Source: CAZOKO01 sp964580455 (GTDB lineage Bacteria > Desulfobacterota > WTBG01). Taken from it: 6,681 nt of DNA. The DNA lies in NCBI GenBank assembly GCA_964580455.1, contig CAZOKO010000121.1:1-6681 (forward strand), given 5' to 3'. The position numbers and the translations under genes are program-made. Below, in pieces: positions 1-6,363 of the stretch; position 1 is the stretch's first letter; each line of letters starts with the position of its first letter. Below the pieces are notes generated by a model. It made no database searches. It was not told the origin of the DNA and saw nothing but the letters and a program-made list of their open reading frames with translations.

Positions 1-38
1 TCTCCCGGGTATCCTTCTTCTTACAGGTGACAACTATC

Positions 39-470
39 CTAACATGGGGGGGTTTCCAGACCTAATGTTTTGGCCTCAGATTTGTAAGTACCATTGGAGA
101 CCTCACCACTATCGAGAGTCATGCTCGATGGTTCATCATCAATAGATACACTAATAGTTGCTGGAGTATCTCCGTCTGCATCCAGATAATCTACACTATA
201 ATAAAATTGGGTTGAGGAACTTCCGTATTCAGGTGTAACCTTTCCATTTGATAATTGAGGAGCATGGTTATCAACGGTAGCCGAATATCCCGGAGAATAA
301 ATGCAGAGAGTGGCAATTTCCCTCTCATCTTCCGTATCATAATCCAGGCTATAATAGCTTCCTCTGAGCAGTTCTCTTCCGCTCAGCTCTTGGGCAATTG
401 ATGGGGAAAGGAAGCTATGAAAAACCATTAATGTTGATAAAGTGATAATAAAAAATTTGTATAATTTCAT
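39..470 (-). CDS. Secreted surface protein with one Ig/cadherin-like domain, C-terminally truncated
   Basis: The protein starts with a clear signal peptide (MKLYKFF, a hydrophobic stretch, then a likely cut after SIAQ), so it should be exported. A roughly 65-residue segment starting at NHAPQLSNGKVTP reads like the beta-sandwich repeats of cell-surface proteins (APxLSNGxVxP, a Ser/Thr patch, YxDADGD, SIDD, NGTY). In that family, as I recall it, the next residues normally resemble GxHxYYFxFxD; here the frame instead ends as LGLETPPC-stop, so the last strands are missing. The break coincides with a run of seven C in the sense strand; removing one C would reopen the frame to the window edge but does not restore the expected motif. 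I chose the ATG at 470 because it starts a normal signal peptide; an in-frame GTG at 482 would add four residues. Neither has a well-placed SD. Expression and function are uncertain; it may be a gene remnant. Confidence 0.55.
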   Translation of the reverse strand: MKLYKFFIITLSTLMVFHSFLSPSIAQELSGRELLRGSYYSLDYDTEDEREIATLCIYSPGYSATVDNHAPQLSNGKVTPEYGSSSTQFYYSVDYLDADGDTPATISVSIDDEPSSMTLDSGEVSNGTYKSEAKTLGLETPPC

Positions 471-513
471 CACGATAGACACTGTTTTATAGTTTTTCCT
501 GTAAAAACAAATA

Positions 514-519
514 ATTATA
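514..519 (-). promoter_or_regulatory. Possible -10 box (TATAAT) for the truncated surface-protein gene
   Basis: A perfect TATAAT on the minus strand lies 43 nt upstream of the ATG at 470. No good -35 lies 16-18 nt away. A small inverted repeat (TTGCT, 521-525, with AGCAA, 532-536) sits where a spacer or operator would be. A single hexamer match in AT-rich DNA is weak evidence. Confidence 0.2.
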
Positions 520-585
520 CTTGCTTATCTTAGCAACTCACATCGTAATGTATATCGGATGTTTTTAAATTTTCTTTAAAAGAAT

Positions 586-621
586 AAAAAAAATGGGGTT
601 AGACAAATAAGTCTAACCCCA
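586..621 (-). terminator. Rho-independent terminator of the his-pdxA operon
   Basis: Read on the minus strand, an 11-bp perfect stem (TGGGGTTAGAC with GTCTAACCCCA; arms at 611-621 and 594-604) closes a 6-nt loop and is followed at once by eight T (586-593) and further T-rich sequence. It starts 27 nt after the pdxA stop codon. The other strand has no T-run, so it works only for leftward transcription. It separates the operon from the surface-protein gene downstream, which therefore needs its own promoter. Confidence 0.93.
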
Positions 622-648
622 AATGGATTAAGGATACGCAGGACAATT

Positions 649-1665
649 TTATTTCTTTGCAGCTCTCTGCACTACCATCCTGGCAGCTAACTTAAGGGCA
701 TTCATTAAACTTGAGGGATTTGCTTTCCCTGTTCCTGCAATATCATAGGCCGTACCATGATCCACTGAAGTGCGAATTAAAGGGAGTCCCAGGGTTACAT
801 TAACGGCATCTTCAAAATGTAATAGTTTAAGGGGAATTAAGCCCTGATCATGGTACATCGAAACAACAGCAGAGTATGCTCCTCGTGCAGCATGATAAAA
901 GAGGGTATCAGGGGGCATTGGACCTTTTACTTCAATGCCTAATCGTTGTGCCTGCTTTATGGCAGGCAGAATAATCTCTTCCTCCTCTTTGCCAAAAATC
1001 CCGCCCTCACCTGCATGGGGGTTGAGGGCAGCAACCGCTAGCTTAGGTTTTTCTTCTCCAAAAAACTCAACCAGAGCACTATGGGTAATTTTAATAGTCG
1101 TCAAAATATTTTTCTTTGTGAGAAGTTGAAAAACCTCCTTTAGACCACAATGAATAGTAACCAGGGTCACTTTAAGTTTCTCACCAGCCAGCATCATTAT
1201 ATATTCCCGGCTTCCAGTCAGTTCCGCTAGAAGTTCAGTATGGCCAGGATAGGAGTAACCTGCATCAGACATTGCCTTTTTGCTGATAGGTGCGGTAGTA
1301 ATTGCGTCAATCCTGCCATCTAAAACAAGCTTTACTGCCTCTTTAATATAGCTAACCATCGCCTTGCCGCAGGATTTAGTGGGGACTCCATAATCTGTTT
1401 CATCTATATTAATGTCAGAAAGGTTTAAAAGGTTAAGCATAGTATTTCTATATTCTCTATCCCCAACACTTTCTGTTTCATTTATTTTAAGAGTTGAACC
1501 TAGTAGTTTTATAGCCCGTTGCATAACCATCTTATCGCCCAGTACAACAGGGCGGCAAAAACGAAAAGTGCTCTTAGAAGAGAGCACCTTAACAATAATT
1601 TCCGGACCAACGCCGGTAGGATCACCCATGGTGATACCTATGATAGGCAAGTCTTTTTTTGTCAT
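649..1665 (-). CDS. pdxA: 4-hydroxythreonine-4-phosphate dehydrogenase PdxA
   Basis: PdxA oxidises 4-phospho-hydroxy-L-threonine with NAD to 3-amino-2-oxopropyl phosphate, which PdxJ uses to make pyridoxine 5'-phosphate (DXP-dependent vitamin B6 route, cytosol). The 338-residue length is normal for the family (E. coli about 329). The N-terminus has the signature GITMGDPTGVGPEI (10-23). PGHTE holds His142. The three metal-binding histidines are His172 (TLVTIHCGL), His217 (LNPHAGEGG) and His272 (MYHDQG), at a constant +6 offset from E. coli His166/211/266. VDHGTAYDIAG lies at 301-311. The ATG is 18 nt after the hisI stop with only a weak GAGAA-type SD, which suggests translational coupling. It is the last gene of the operon. 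Finding it behind his genes is not the classic E. coli arrangement. Confidence 0.95.
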   Translation of the reverse strand: MTKKDLPIIGITMGDPTGVGPEIIVKVLSSKSTFRFCRPVVLGDKMVMQRAIKLLGSTLKINETESVGDREYRNTMLNLLNLSDINIDETDYGVPTKSCGKAMVSYIKEAVKLVLDGRIDAITTAPISKKAMSDAGYSYPGHTELLAELTGSREYIMMLAGEKLKVTLVTIHCGLKEVFQLLTKKNILTTIKITHSALVEFFGEEKPKLAVAALNPHAGEGGIFGKEEEEIILPAIKQAQRLGIEVKGPMPPDTLFYHAARGAYSAVVSMYHDQGLIPLKLLHFEDAVNVTLGLPLIRTSVDHGTAYDIAGTGKANPSSLMNALKLAARMVVQRAAKK

Positions 1666-1683
1666 GAATAATTCTCATCAAGA

Positions 1684-2061
1684 TTATTTATAAACATCAC
1701 CTGCTTCAAATACCTTCTCACCCGTAACAGTAAGTTCATCTCCTTCAAGCTTACGATAAAAACAACTTCTATATCCAGTATGACAGGCTGCTACTTTCTG
1801 ATTAACCTTAAACACCAGGGTATCCATATCACAATCTACGAATACTTCCTTTACCTCCTGAATATGACCGGAGCTCTCCCCTTTCAACCAAAACTTCTGC
1901 CTGGAGCGGCTCCAGAAATGGGTCTTACCTGAAGAGAGCGTCTTCTGCAACGATTCCCTGTTCATATAGGCAAGCATGAGAATCTCACCATTTTGATAAT
2001 CTTGAACAATAGCCGGTATCAATCCCTTATCATCAAACTTAATCTCATCTAAAACTTTCAT
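1684..2061 (-). CDS. hisI: Phosphoribosyl-AMP cyclohydrolase HisI (monofunctional)
   Basis: HisI opens the adenine ring of PR-AMP to give ProFAR, the third step of histidine synthesis. At 125 residues it is the single-domain form without the HisE pyrophosphohydrolase domain, so hisE must be elsewhere. The Mg-binding motif DCDMD gives Asp76, Asp78 and Asp80. The Zn ligands are Cys77, Cys93 (AACHTGYRSC) and Cys100. All sit at a constant offset of 9 from the archaeal (Methanothermobacter) enzyme's Asp85/87/89 and Cys86/102/109. WSRSRQKFWLKGESSGHIQ (50-68) is the substrate-binding signature. The ATG follows a strong SD (GAGGAG, spaced 5 nt), the best in the operon, which suits its position after a 118-nt gap where coupling to hisF is not possible. 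Confidence 0.96.
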   Translation of the reverse strand: MKVLDEIKFDDKGLIPAIVQDYQNGEILMLAYMNRESLQKTLSSGKTHFWSRSRQKFWLKGESSGHIQEVKEVFVDCDMDTLVFKVNQKVAACHTGYRSCFYRKLEGDELTVTGEKVFEAGDVYK

Positions 2062-2103
2062 ATTTTCTCCTCACATTAAATAAGTCTTGCAAAGTAAATA
2101 ATC

Positions 2104-2122
2104 CATCTAGCATCCAGCATCT
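2104..2122. repeat. Short heptad tandem repeat in the hisF-hisI gap
   Basis: On the plus strand CATCTAG, CATCCAG and a partial CATCT follow each other with a 7-bp period. The rest of the 118-nt gap (2062-2179) holds an A/T run and a block at 2131-2150 containing CGAGGGATATTCC and CACGAGG. No open frame, terminator or clear promoter is seen in the gap. Similar heptads occur as dispersed intergenic repeats in other bacteria (recollection, not checked). Confidence 0.4.
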
Positions 2123-2179
2123 TTTTTTTACGAGGGATATTCCACGAGGCATGAAACCGTTCCCTAAACAACGCCTCAG

Positions 2180-2962
2180 TCACATCCTTACCTTGACCCC
2201 TCTTTTCTTCAAATAGTTTTTAGTTTCTTTTATGGTAAACTCTCTATAGTGAAAAACAGAGGCAGCCAGTGCAGCATCTGCCTCTCCAATGGTGAAGGCC
2301 TGGTAGAAATGTTCAAAGTTCCCTGCCCCACCAGAGGCAATAACAGGTATCTTTATAGCTTCTGAGACCGCTCTCGTCAATTCCAGGTCATATCCATCCT
2401 TAGTGCCATCTCTATCCATACTGGTAAGAAGAATCTCCCCTGCTCCTAAGTTCTCTACCTGTTTTGCCCAGTTAACAGTATCGATCCCGGTAGGTCTTCT
2501 TCCTCCATAGGTAAATACCTCCCAGCTTAATCGTTCTTCAGAAAAGCTCCCGTTCACTTCGTTCCTCTTGGCATCTATTGCAACAACGATACACTGACTG
2601 CCGAACCTTTGAGCAGCCTTTTCAAGGAATTGAGCATTCTCTACTGCAGCTGTATTGATTGATACTTTATCAGCCCCGGCATTGAGCATATCTCGAATGT
2701 CATCAAGATTCCTGATACCACCACCTACAGTGAGCGGCATAAAAACCTCAGACGCCGTTCTCTCTACCACATCGAGTATAATCTTACGCTTCTCATGAGA
2801 AGCGGTGATATCTAAATATACCAGTTCATCTGCACCTTCCTGATCATAGACCTTTGCATTTTCAACTGGATCACCTGCATCTCTTAACTCAACAAAGTTG
2901 ATCCCCTTTACTACCCGACCATCTTTTACATCCAAACAGGGTATAATCCTTTTTGTTAGCAT
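2180..2962 (-). CDS. hisF: Imidazole glycerol phosphate synthase, cyclase subunit HisF
   Basis: HisF is the cyclase half of IGP synthase. It takes ammonia delivered from HisH through its barrel and converts PRFAR to IGP and AICAR, the latter re-entering purine synthesis. The 260-residue (beta/alpha)8 barrel begins LTKRIIPCLDVKDGRVVKG. Both catalytic aspartates are at the standard places: Asp11 (CLDVKDG) and Asp130 (VVAIDAKR). The phosphate-binding loops are visible as VGGGIR (79-84) and ASGGAGN (209-215). The motif SMDRDGTKDGYD (181-192) is typical. The ATG has an AAAGGA SD and lies 10 nt after the hisA stop. The stop is followed by the only large gap within the operon. Confidence 0.97.
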   Translation of the reverse strand: MLTKRIIPCLDVKDGRVVKGINFVELRDAGDPVENAKVYDQEGADELVYLDITASHEKRKIILDVVERTASEVFMPLTVGGGIRNLDDIRDMLNAGADKVSINTAAVENAQFLEKAAQRFGSQCIVVAIDAKRNEVNGSFSEERLSWEVFTYGGRRPTGIDTVNWAKQVENLGAGEILLTSMDRDGTKDGYDLELTRAVSEAIKIPVIASGGAGNFEHFYQAFTIGEADAALAASVFHYREFTIKETKNYLKKRGVKVRM

Positions 2963-2972
2963 GAGAATCCTT

Positions 2973-3704
2973 TTATTTCGCTTTACTCACTAATTCCAGA
3001 GCTTTTTTCAAATCGATACTTCTTTCATATAGTGCCCTTCCTATGATAACCCCTTCTACACCATAATCCTCAAGCTCCACAAGTTCCTGTATGTGTTCGA
3101 GAGTAGTTACACCACCGGAGGCAATAAGGGGAATTTGCGTTGCGTCTGCTATTTCCCTGATACTACTGATGTTGGGGCCTCTCATCATCCCGTCACGCTT
3201 AATATCTGTGAAGACGATGGCTGCAATCCCCTTATCTTCCAGGCTCTTTACCAGTTCAGTTGCCTTCCTGGAGGTAGTTTCCTTCCACCCTTCAATAGCA
3301 ACCTTACCATCTCTGACATCAATTGAAACGACTATCCGGTGAGGAAATTTACGACATGCATCTTCTAGAAGTGATGGCTTTTGATAAGCAACTGTTCCCA
3401 AAATCACCCTTTTGATCCCTGAAGAAAGATAGTGTTCTATTGTCTTAATCTCCCTGATGCCACCACCAAGCTGCAGAGGGATAGCCACTGATTTAATGAT
3501 TTGGTAAATCGCTTCTCGGTTTTGTGGTTTGCCAGTGACTGCCCCATCAAGATCCACGATGTGGAGCATCTTAGAGCCCAGAGATTCCCAGTGTCTGGCA
3601 ACTTCAACAGGGTTAGCAGAAAAAAGAGTCTCCTTATCCATCTCTCCCTGCTCTAACCGCACACAATTACCACCTTTTAAATCAATAGCTGGGATAATCT
3701 GCAT
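2973..3704 (-). CDS. hisA: ProFAR isomerase HisA
   Basis: HisA performs the Amadori rearrangement of ProFAR to PRFAR, supplying the substrate of HisH-HisF. It is a (beta/alpha)8 barrel of 243 residues, the usual length, with internal half-barrel symmetry. Asp8 (IPAIDLKGG) and Asp129 (VVSIDVRDG) are the acid/base pair. EGW with Trp140 and the preserved phosphate loops LGGGIR (79-84) and ASGGV (195-199) identify HisA rather than HisF or TrpF. The ATG follows an AAAGGA SD, 12 nt after the hisH stop. It sits between hisH and hisF, the common bacterial order. Confidence 0.97.
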   Translation of the reverse strand: MQIIPAIDLKGGNCVRLEQGEMDKETLFSANPVEVARHWESLGSKMLHIVDLDGAVTGKPQNREAIYQIIKSVAIPLQLGGGIREIKTIEHYLSSGIKRVILGTVAYQKPSLLEDACRKFPHRIVVSIDVRDGKVAIEGWKETTSRKATELVKSLEDKGIAAIVFTDIKRDGMMRGPNISSIREIADATQIPLIASGGVTTLEHIQELVELEDYGVEGVIIGRALYERSIDLKKALELVSKAK

Positions 3705-3716
3705 TCTGTCCTTTCC

Positions 3717-4340
3717 TTAACTGGTGTTTCCGAAGTTCTTTAACAATTGCAAACCAATCTGCTGGCTCTTCTCAGGATGAAACTGGCAGGCATAGATATT
3801 TTCTTTATGGATACTGGAGACAAATTCTATCCCGTAACTTGTGGTAGTAGCTACCAATTCCTTATCATTCGGGATAACATAATAGGAGTGCACAAAATAG
3901 AAAAAAGATCCGTCCTCAACACCGTTAAAAATAGGAAGATCCTTCTTGATAGAAATTGAATTCCACCCCATGTGTGGAATTTTCAGTCGTGTGCCAGCCG
4001 GGTTATATTCGCTTGAAAAACGAGCCACCTTTCCCTTGATAAGATCCAATCCTGAGGTTTTCCCAAACTCTTCGCTCTCCGTAAAAAGGATCTGTAATCC
4101 CAGACAAATCCCCAGGAATGGTTTCCCTCCTTTTATCGATTTGAGGATAGGTTCAATCAGGTTCAGCTTTTCTAGGTTATGGATGCAATCTTTGAAAGCA
4201 CCAACACCAGGTAGGACAACGGAGTGTGCATTTAAAATCTTATTTGGGCTACTAGTTACCAGAACATTATGGCCAGTATTTTCCAGAGCCTTTTGGACAC
4301 TCCGTAAATTCCCCATTCCATAATCAACAACAGCAATCAA
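3717..4340 (-). CDS. hisH: Imidazole glycerol phosphate synthase, glutaminase subunit HisH
   Basis: HisH is a class I glutamine amidotransferase that hydrolyses glutamine and passes ammonia to HisF in the heterodimer. The 207 residues contain the N-terminal DYGMGNLRSV, the oxyanion loop PGVGAF (44-49), the nucleophile Cys79 in GICLG, and the His188/Glu190 pair in QFHPEKS, so the catalytic triad is complete. The start is TTG at 4340. It has a good SD (AAGGGAG) 4 nt upstream, and it places the first strand (IAVVDYGMGN) at the family's normal N-terminus. No in-frame ATG comes before residue 9. The gap to the hisB stop is 12 nt. Confidence 0.96.
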   Translation of the reverse strand: MIAVVDYGMGNLRSVQKALENTGHNVLVTSSPNKILNAHSVVLPGVGAFKDCIHNLEKLNLIEPILKSIKGGKPFLGICLGLQILFTESEEFGKTSGLDLIKGKVARFSSEYNPAGTRLKIPHMGWNSISIKKDLPIFNGVEDGSFFYFVHSYYVIPNDKELVATTTSYGIEFVSSIHKENIYACQFHPEKSQQIGLQLLKNFGNTS

Positions 4341-4352
4341 GAATCTCCCTTT

Positions 4353-4937
4353 CTATAATTTCCCTTTGGTAGACATAACACCGGTAATTCTTTTATCAAC
4401 AGTGCTTGCCATATCCAGAGCACGAGCAAATGCTTTGAAGATGGCTTCAATGATATGGTGAGCATTGTCACCATAGGGAACATTGATATGTAAAGATATG
4501 CCACTTTTTTGAGCAAACGCGTTAAAAAATTCCTTAATCAGCTCAATATCAAACGTACCTACCTTCCCTTTAAGCAAGGGAGTATTGAATATAAGACTAG
4601 GTCTGTTACAAACGTCTAAAACAATTGAACCAAGTGATTCATCCATAGGAACAGTTGATTCACCGTATCGTTTAATGCCCTTGAAATCACCCAAAGCATT
4701 TTTAAAACATTCTCCCAGACAGATACCAATATCTTCAACCGTGTGGTGATAATCTACTTCAATATCTCCCATCGCCTTTAAGGTGATATCAAATAAACCG
4801 TGCTGAGCCAGGAGCTTCAGCATGTGATCCAGGAAGGGGATAGAAGTTTTGATGTTACTATTACCAGAACCATCGACATTTATCTCGACGGTGATCTCTG
4901 TTTCCTTCGTCCTTCTCTTCACCTTGGCCTTGCGCAT
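4353..4937 (-). CDS. hisB: Imidazoleglycerol-phosphate dehydratase HisB
   Basis: HisB dehydrates IGP to imidazole-acetol phosphate. This is the monofunctional dehydratase (194 residues), without the histidinol-phosphatase domain of the E. coli fusion. The metal-binding motifs are present: FLDHML (35-40), DYHHTVEDIGI (62-72), MDES (98-101) and AHHIIEAIFKAFARAL (159-174). The basic N-terminus RKAKVKRRTKETEI is typical. I chose the ATG at 4937 because GGGAG lies 6 nt upstream. An in-frame TTG at 4952 would add five residues but would put that SD inside the gene. It is the first gene of the operon. Only about 8-13 nt separate its SD and start region from the repeat element upstream. Confidence 0.96.
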   Translation of the reverse strand: MRKAKVKRRTKETEITVEINVDGSGNSNIKTSIPFLDHMLKLLAQHGLFDITLKAMGDIEVDYHHTVEDIGICLGECFKNALGDFKGIKRYGESTVPMDESLGSIVLDVCNRPSLIFNTPLLKGKVGTFDIELIKEFFNAFAQKSGISLHINVPYGDNAHHIIEAIFKAFARALDMASTVDKRITGVMSTKGKL

Positions 4938-4960
4938 CGTTTTCTCCCACAAAGGATTTA

Positions 4961-5076
4961 TTAGGACGCGGATTACCGCAGGTAAACGCAGATAATCATA
5001 CCATAAGAAGAACTATTTTTTCTTTGTGTTTCTTCGTGTGCTTCGTGGTTCAAAATATTTGATAATCTGCGTCTAA
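4961..5076. repeat. MITE- or REP-like element with imperfect terminal inverted repeats
   Basis: The ends are imperfect inverted copies: TTAGGACGCGGATTA (4961-4975) against TAATCTGCGTCTAA (5063-5076). A second copy inside the left end, TAAACGCAGATAATCA (4983-4998), matches the reverse complement of 5060-5075 at 14 of 16 positions. The centre (5021-5050) carries short direct repeats of the CTTTGTG / CTTCGTG type. There is no coding capacity. Such CGCAGAT and TTCGTG phrases recur in intergenic repeats of many environmental bacteria (recollection). I see no clear target-site duplication. Confidence 0.5.
4995..5003 (-). promoter_or_regulatory. Candidate extended -10 promoter of the his operon
   Basis: On the minus strand TGG precedes TATGAT (5 of 6 to consensus), an extended -10 arrangement. 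It would start transcription about 50 nt upstream of the hisB ATG. No good -35 is present (an A-rich stretch occupies that place). The box lies inside the repeat element. No his leader peptide, T-box or attenuator is visible between it and hisB. Read-through from the tRNA gene is an alternative source of transcripts, because no terminator separates them. Confidence 0.35.
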
Positions 5077-5081
5077 AAAAA

Positions 5082-5156
5082 TGGTGGAGATGAGGGGATT
5101 CGAACCCCTGACCCCTACCGTGCGAAGGTAGTGCTCTCCCCCTGAGCTACATCCCC
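5082..5156 (-). tRNA. tRNA-Ala (anticodon CGC)
   Basis: The 75-nt minus-strand sequence folds as a full cloverleaf. It has a 7-bp acceptor stem, D stem GCTC/GAGC with a 7-nt G-rich loop, anticodon stem CTACC/GGTAG with loop TTCGCAC, a 5-nt variable loop, and T stem AGGGG/CCCCT with loop TTCGAAT. The discriminator base is A and the CCA is encoded (5082-5084). The anticodon CGC (5122-5124 on the plus strand) reads GCG. The acceptor has the G3-U70 wobble that marks alanine tRNAs. It is in the same direction as the his operon. Confidence 0.97.
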
Positions 5157-5474
5157 AAATCTGTTTGTATAAAAAACCCAATTTGAAGTGAAATGCCTAT
5201 GGTTTTTCTAACTCTTTTATCATATTTCTATAAACTATTCTGATATTTCTCTTCTCTTGCCTCCGTGCGACATACAGACAAATCAAATTATACAAATAAA
5301 AACCTTGCATGTTTATAATAAGCCACGTTAAACTACCAGCTCTGCTGGTGCGATTTTAATTTATAAACCGCTGTGCCTAACATTCTGTCTGTAACTTTAC
5401 TTTCAATGTGCCCTTTAATAAAACAATTCTACCTATGAAGAAGACACCTTGCTTTTCATCACAACCTTTACATT
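5157..5474. other. Intergenic region between tRNA-Ala and the small secreted-protein gene
   Basis: I see no gene in these 318 bases. The only structure is a compact hairpin, ACCAGC-TCT-GCTGGT (5335-5349), 125 nt after the stop of the upstream minus-strand gene. It has no T-run on that strand and is a poor terminator. A weak -10-like TATACA for the tRNA can be read on the minus strand at about 5166-5171, without a convincing -35. Confidence 0.4.
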
Positions 5475-5894
5475 TTATTTTTCGCCCAACTCTTTCTTTA
5501 TCTTTTTCCCTAAATCCTTTCCCACAAATTTGTTTGCCTTTAAAGAAATATTTGTCCACTTCAGCGCCTTCGCAAAATATTTGTTGAACATTTTCCATCG
5601 CTCCGGAGATTTGTCCTTCATTTGCTGAATCTTCTCCAAAGTGAGCTCATCATTGAATTCAACCATAATTAATAATCCATACCTTCCTGCTCTTTCAGCA
5701 GCATAGCTAGCTATCTTCTTAGCATCATCGCGCTTGCCTCCACTTATGCATGCATCCAATTGCTCGTTAACATACCCTGGATCATTTGCTTTTGGATCTC
5801 CTGGAGCAAATTCACATTTAGCTTCTTGAATTATTAACGCTAAGAACATTCCTGTTAATGCTGTTGCAAAACTCAGCTTTACACTTCCTCTCAT
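5475..5894 (-). CDS. Small secreted protein of unknown function
   Basis: I do not recognise the family. The 139 residues start with MRGSVKLS and a hydrophobic segment (about 8-22), a signal peptide that probably ends around residues 24-28, so the protein is likely periplasmic or exported. It is not a clear lipoprotein (EAKC is a poor lipobox). The mature part has PGDPKANDPGYVNEQLDAC, a predicted helical middle (KRDDAKKIASYAAERAGRYG, 54-73; ELTLEKIQQMKDKSPERW, 83-100) and a very lysine-rich tail (KALKWTNISLKANKF, GKDLGKKIKKELGEK). There are two cysteines, Cys27 and Cys49. The start is secure: AAGGAGGT lies 6 nt before the ATG. It stands alone, with no partner gene nearby. A 73-codon overlapping frame at 5377-5598 is a shadow. 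Confidence 0.8.
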   Translation of the reverse strand: MRGSVKLSFATALTGMFLALIIQEAKCEFAPGDPKANDPGYVNEQLDACISGGKRDDAKKIASYAAERAGRYGLLIMVEFNDELTLEKIQQMKDKSPERWKMFNKYFAKALKWTNISLKANKFVGKDLGKKIKKELGEK

Positions 5895-5955
5895 ATTTCT
5901 ACCTCCTTATTGTTTTTGATATGAATAAATATTTTCAATCCTCCTTGAACTTGTT

Positions 5956-5982
5956 ATTATCACTTTCTTTCATCGCTGTCTA
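5956..5982 (-). promoter_or_regulatory. Weak candidate promoter for the small secreted-protein gene
   Basis: On the minus strand TAGACA (-35, 5977-5982) and GATAAT (-10, 5956-5961) each match consensus at 5 of 6 positions, but the spacer is only 15 nt. The -10 would lie about 60 nt upstream of the ATG. Chance matches are common in DNA this AT-rich. Confidence 0.25.
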
Positions 5983-6250
5983 TTAATTTTTAATTGCAAA
6001 ATTATTTAAGAAAATTATTTTTTTCATTAATTTAATTTCTTAAAACAAAAATTATTTTTTTGACCAATTCATCACTAACTAAAAGAATATTTTTCTTTAT
6101 AAAAGAATATTTTATTTTTAGATGCATTTTAAATTCGTACTCTCCCGTAAACCCTTTAACAGCTTGACGTTACAGCGATCTCCTTTCATAAAAAAGCAAT
6201 GCTTAAATATTAATTAATTAAATTACTTTTAAACATTATAAAATATTTTC

Positions 6251-6280
6251 TTGACTAAAATAATTTTAATGTTACATTAT
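6251..6280 (+). promoter_or_regulatory. Candidate promoter for the Lys-rich small gene
   Basis: TTGACT (6251-6256, 5 of 6) and CATTAT (6275-6280, 4 of 6) are spaced 18 nt. This would give a leader of roughly 130 nt containing the hairpin at 6364-6389. A second possibility lies further upstream: TTGACG (6164-6169) with CATAAA (6187-6192), 17-nt spacer. The sequence alone cannot choose between them. Confidence 0.25.
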
Positions 6281-6363
6281 TAATAAATAAATAAACAATG
6301 TTCAAAAAATATTAAAGTTTTTATTTTTTGATACGAAATAAATTATAGTTAGCTTCTTTAGGA

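Noticed and set aside
935..1693. Two plus-strand frames (64 and 93 codons) opposite pdxA
   Set aside because: Antisense shadows of PdxA with no SD or family features.
3091..3720. Plus-strand frames of 63-83 codons opposite hisA
   Set aside because: Antisense shadows; two of them overlap each other in different frames and none has a credible start site.
3946..4323. 125-codon plus-strand frame opposite hisH
   Set aside because: It is antisense to a clear HisH with all catalytic residues; the frame is open only because of hisH codon use.
4938..5081. His leader peptide, attenuator or T-box upstream of hisB
   Set aside because: No run of His codons, no T-box sequence and no terminator-like stem with a T-run is present; the inverted repeats belong to the dispersed-type element.
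5335..5349. Hairpin ACCAGC-TCT-GCTGGT as a terminator
   Set aside because: Only 6 bp, no T-run on the minus strand, and 125 nt after the nearest stop codon.
5377..5598. 73-codon minus-strand frame overlapping the end of the small secreted-protein gene
   Set aside because: It lies in another frame of a gene with a secure start and signal peptide, has no SD of its own and no recognisable motif.
6122..6217. Plus-strand 31-codon frame starting MHFKFVLSRKP
   Set aside because: No SD and no homology I can recognise; the region is reported as a GC island instead.
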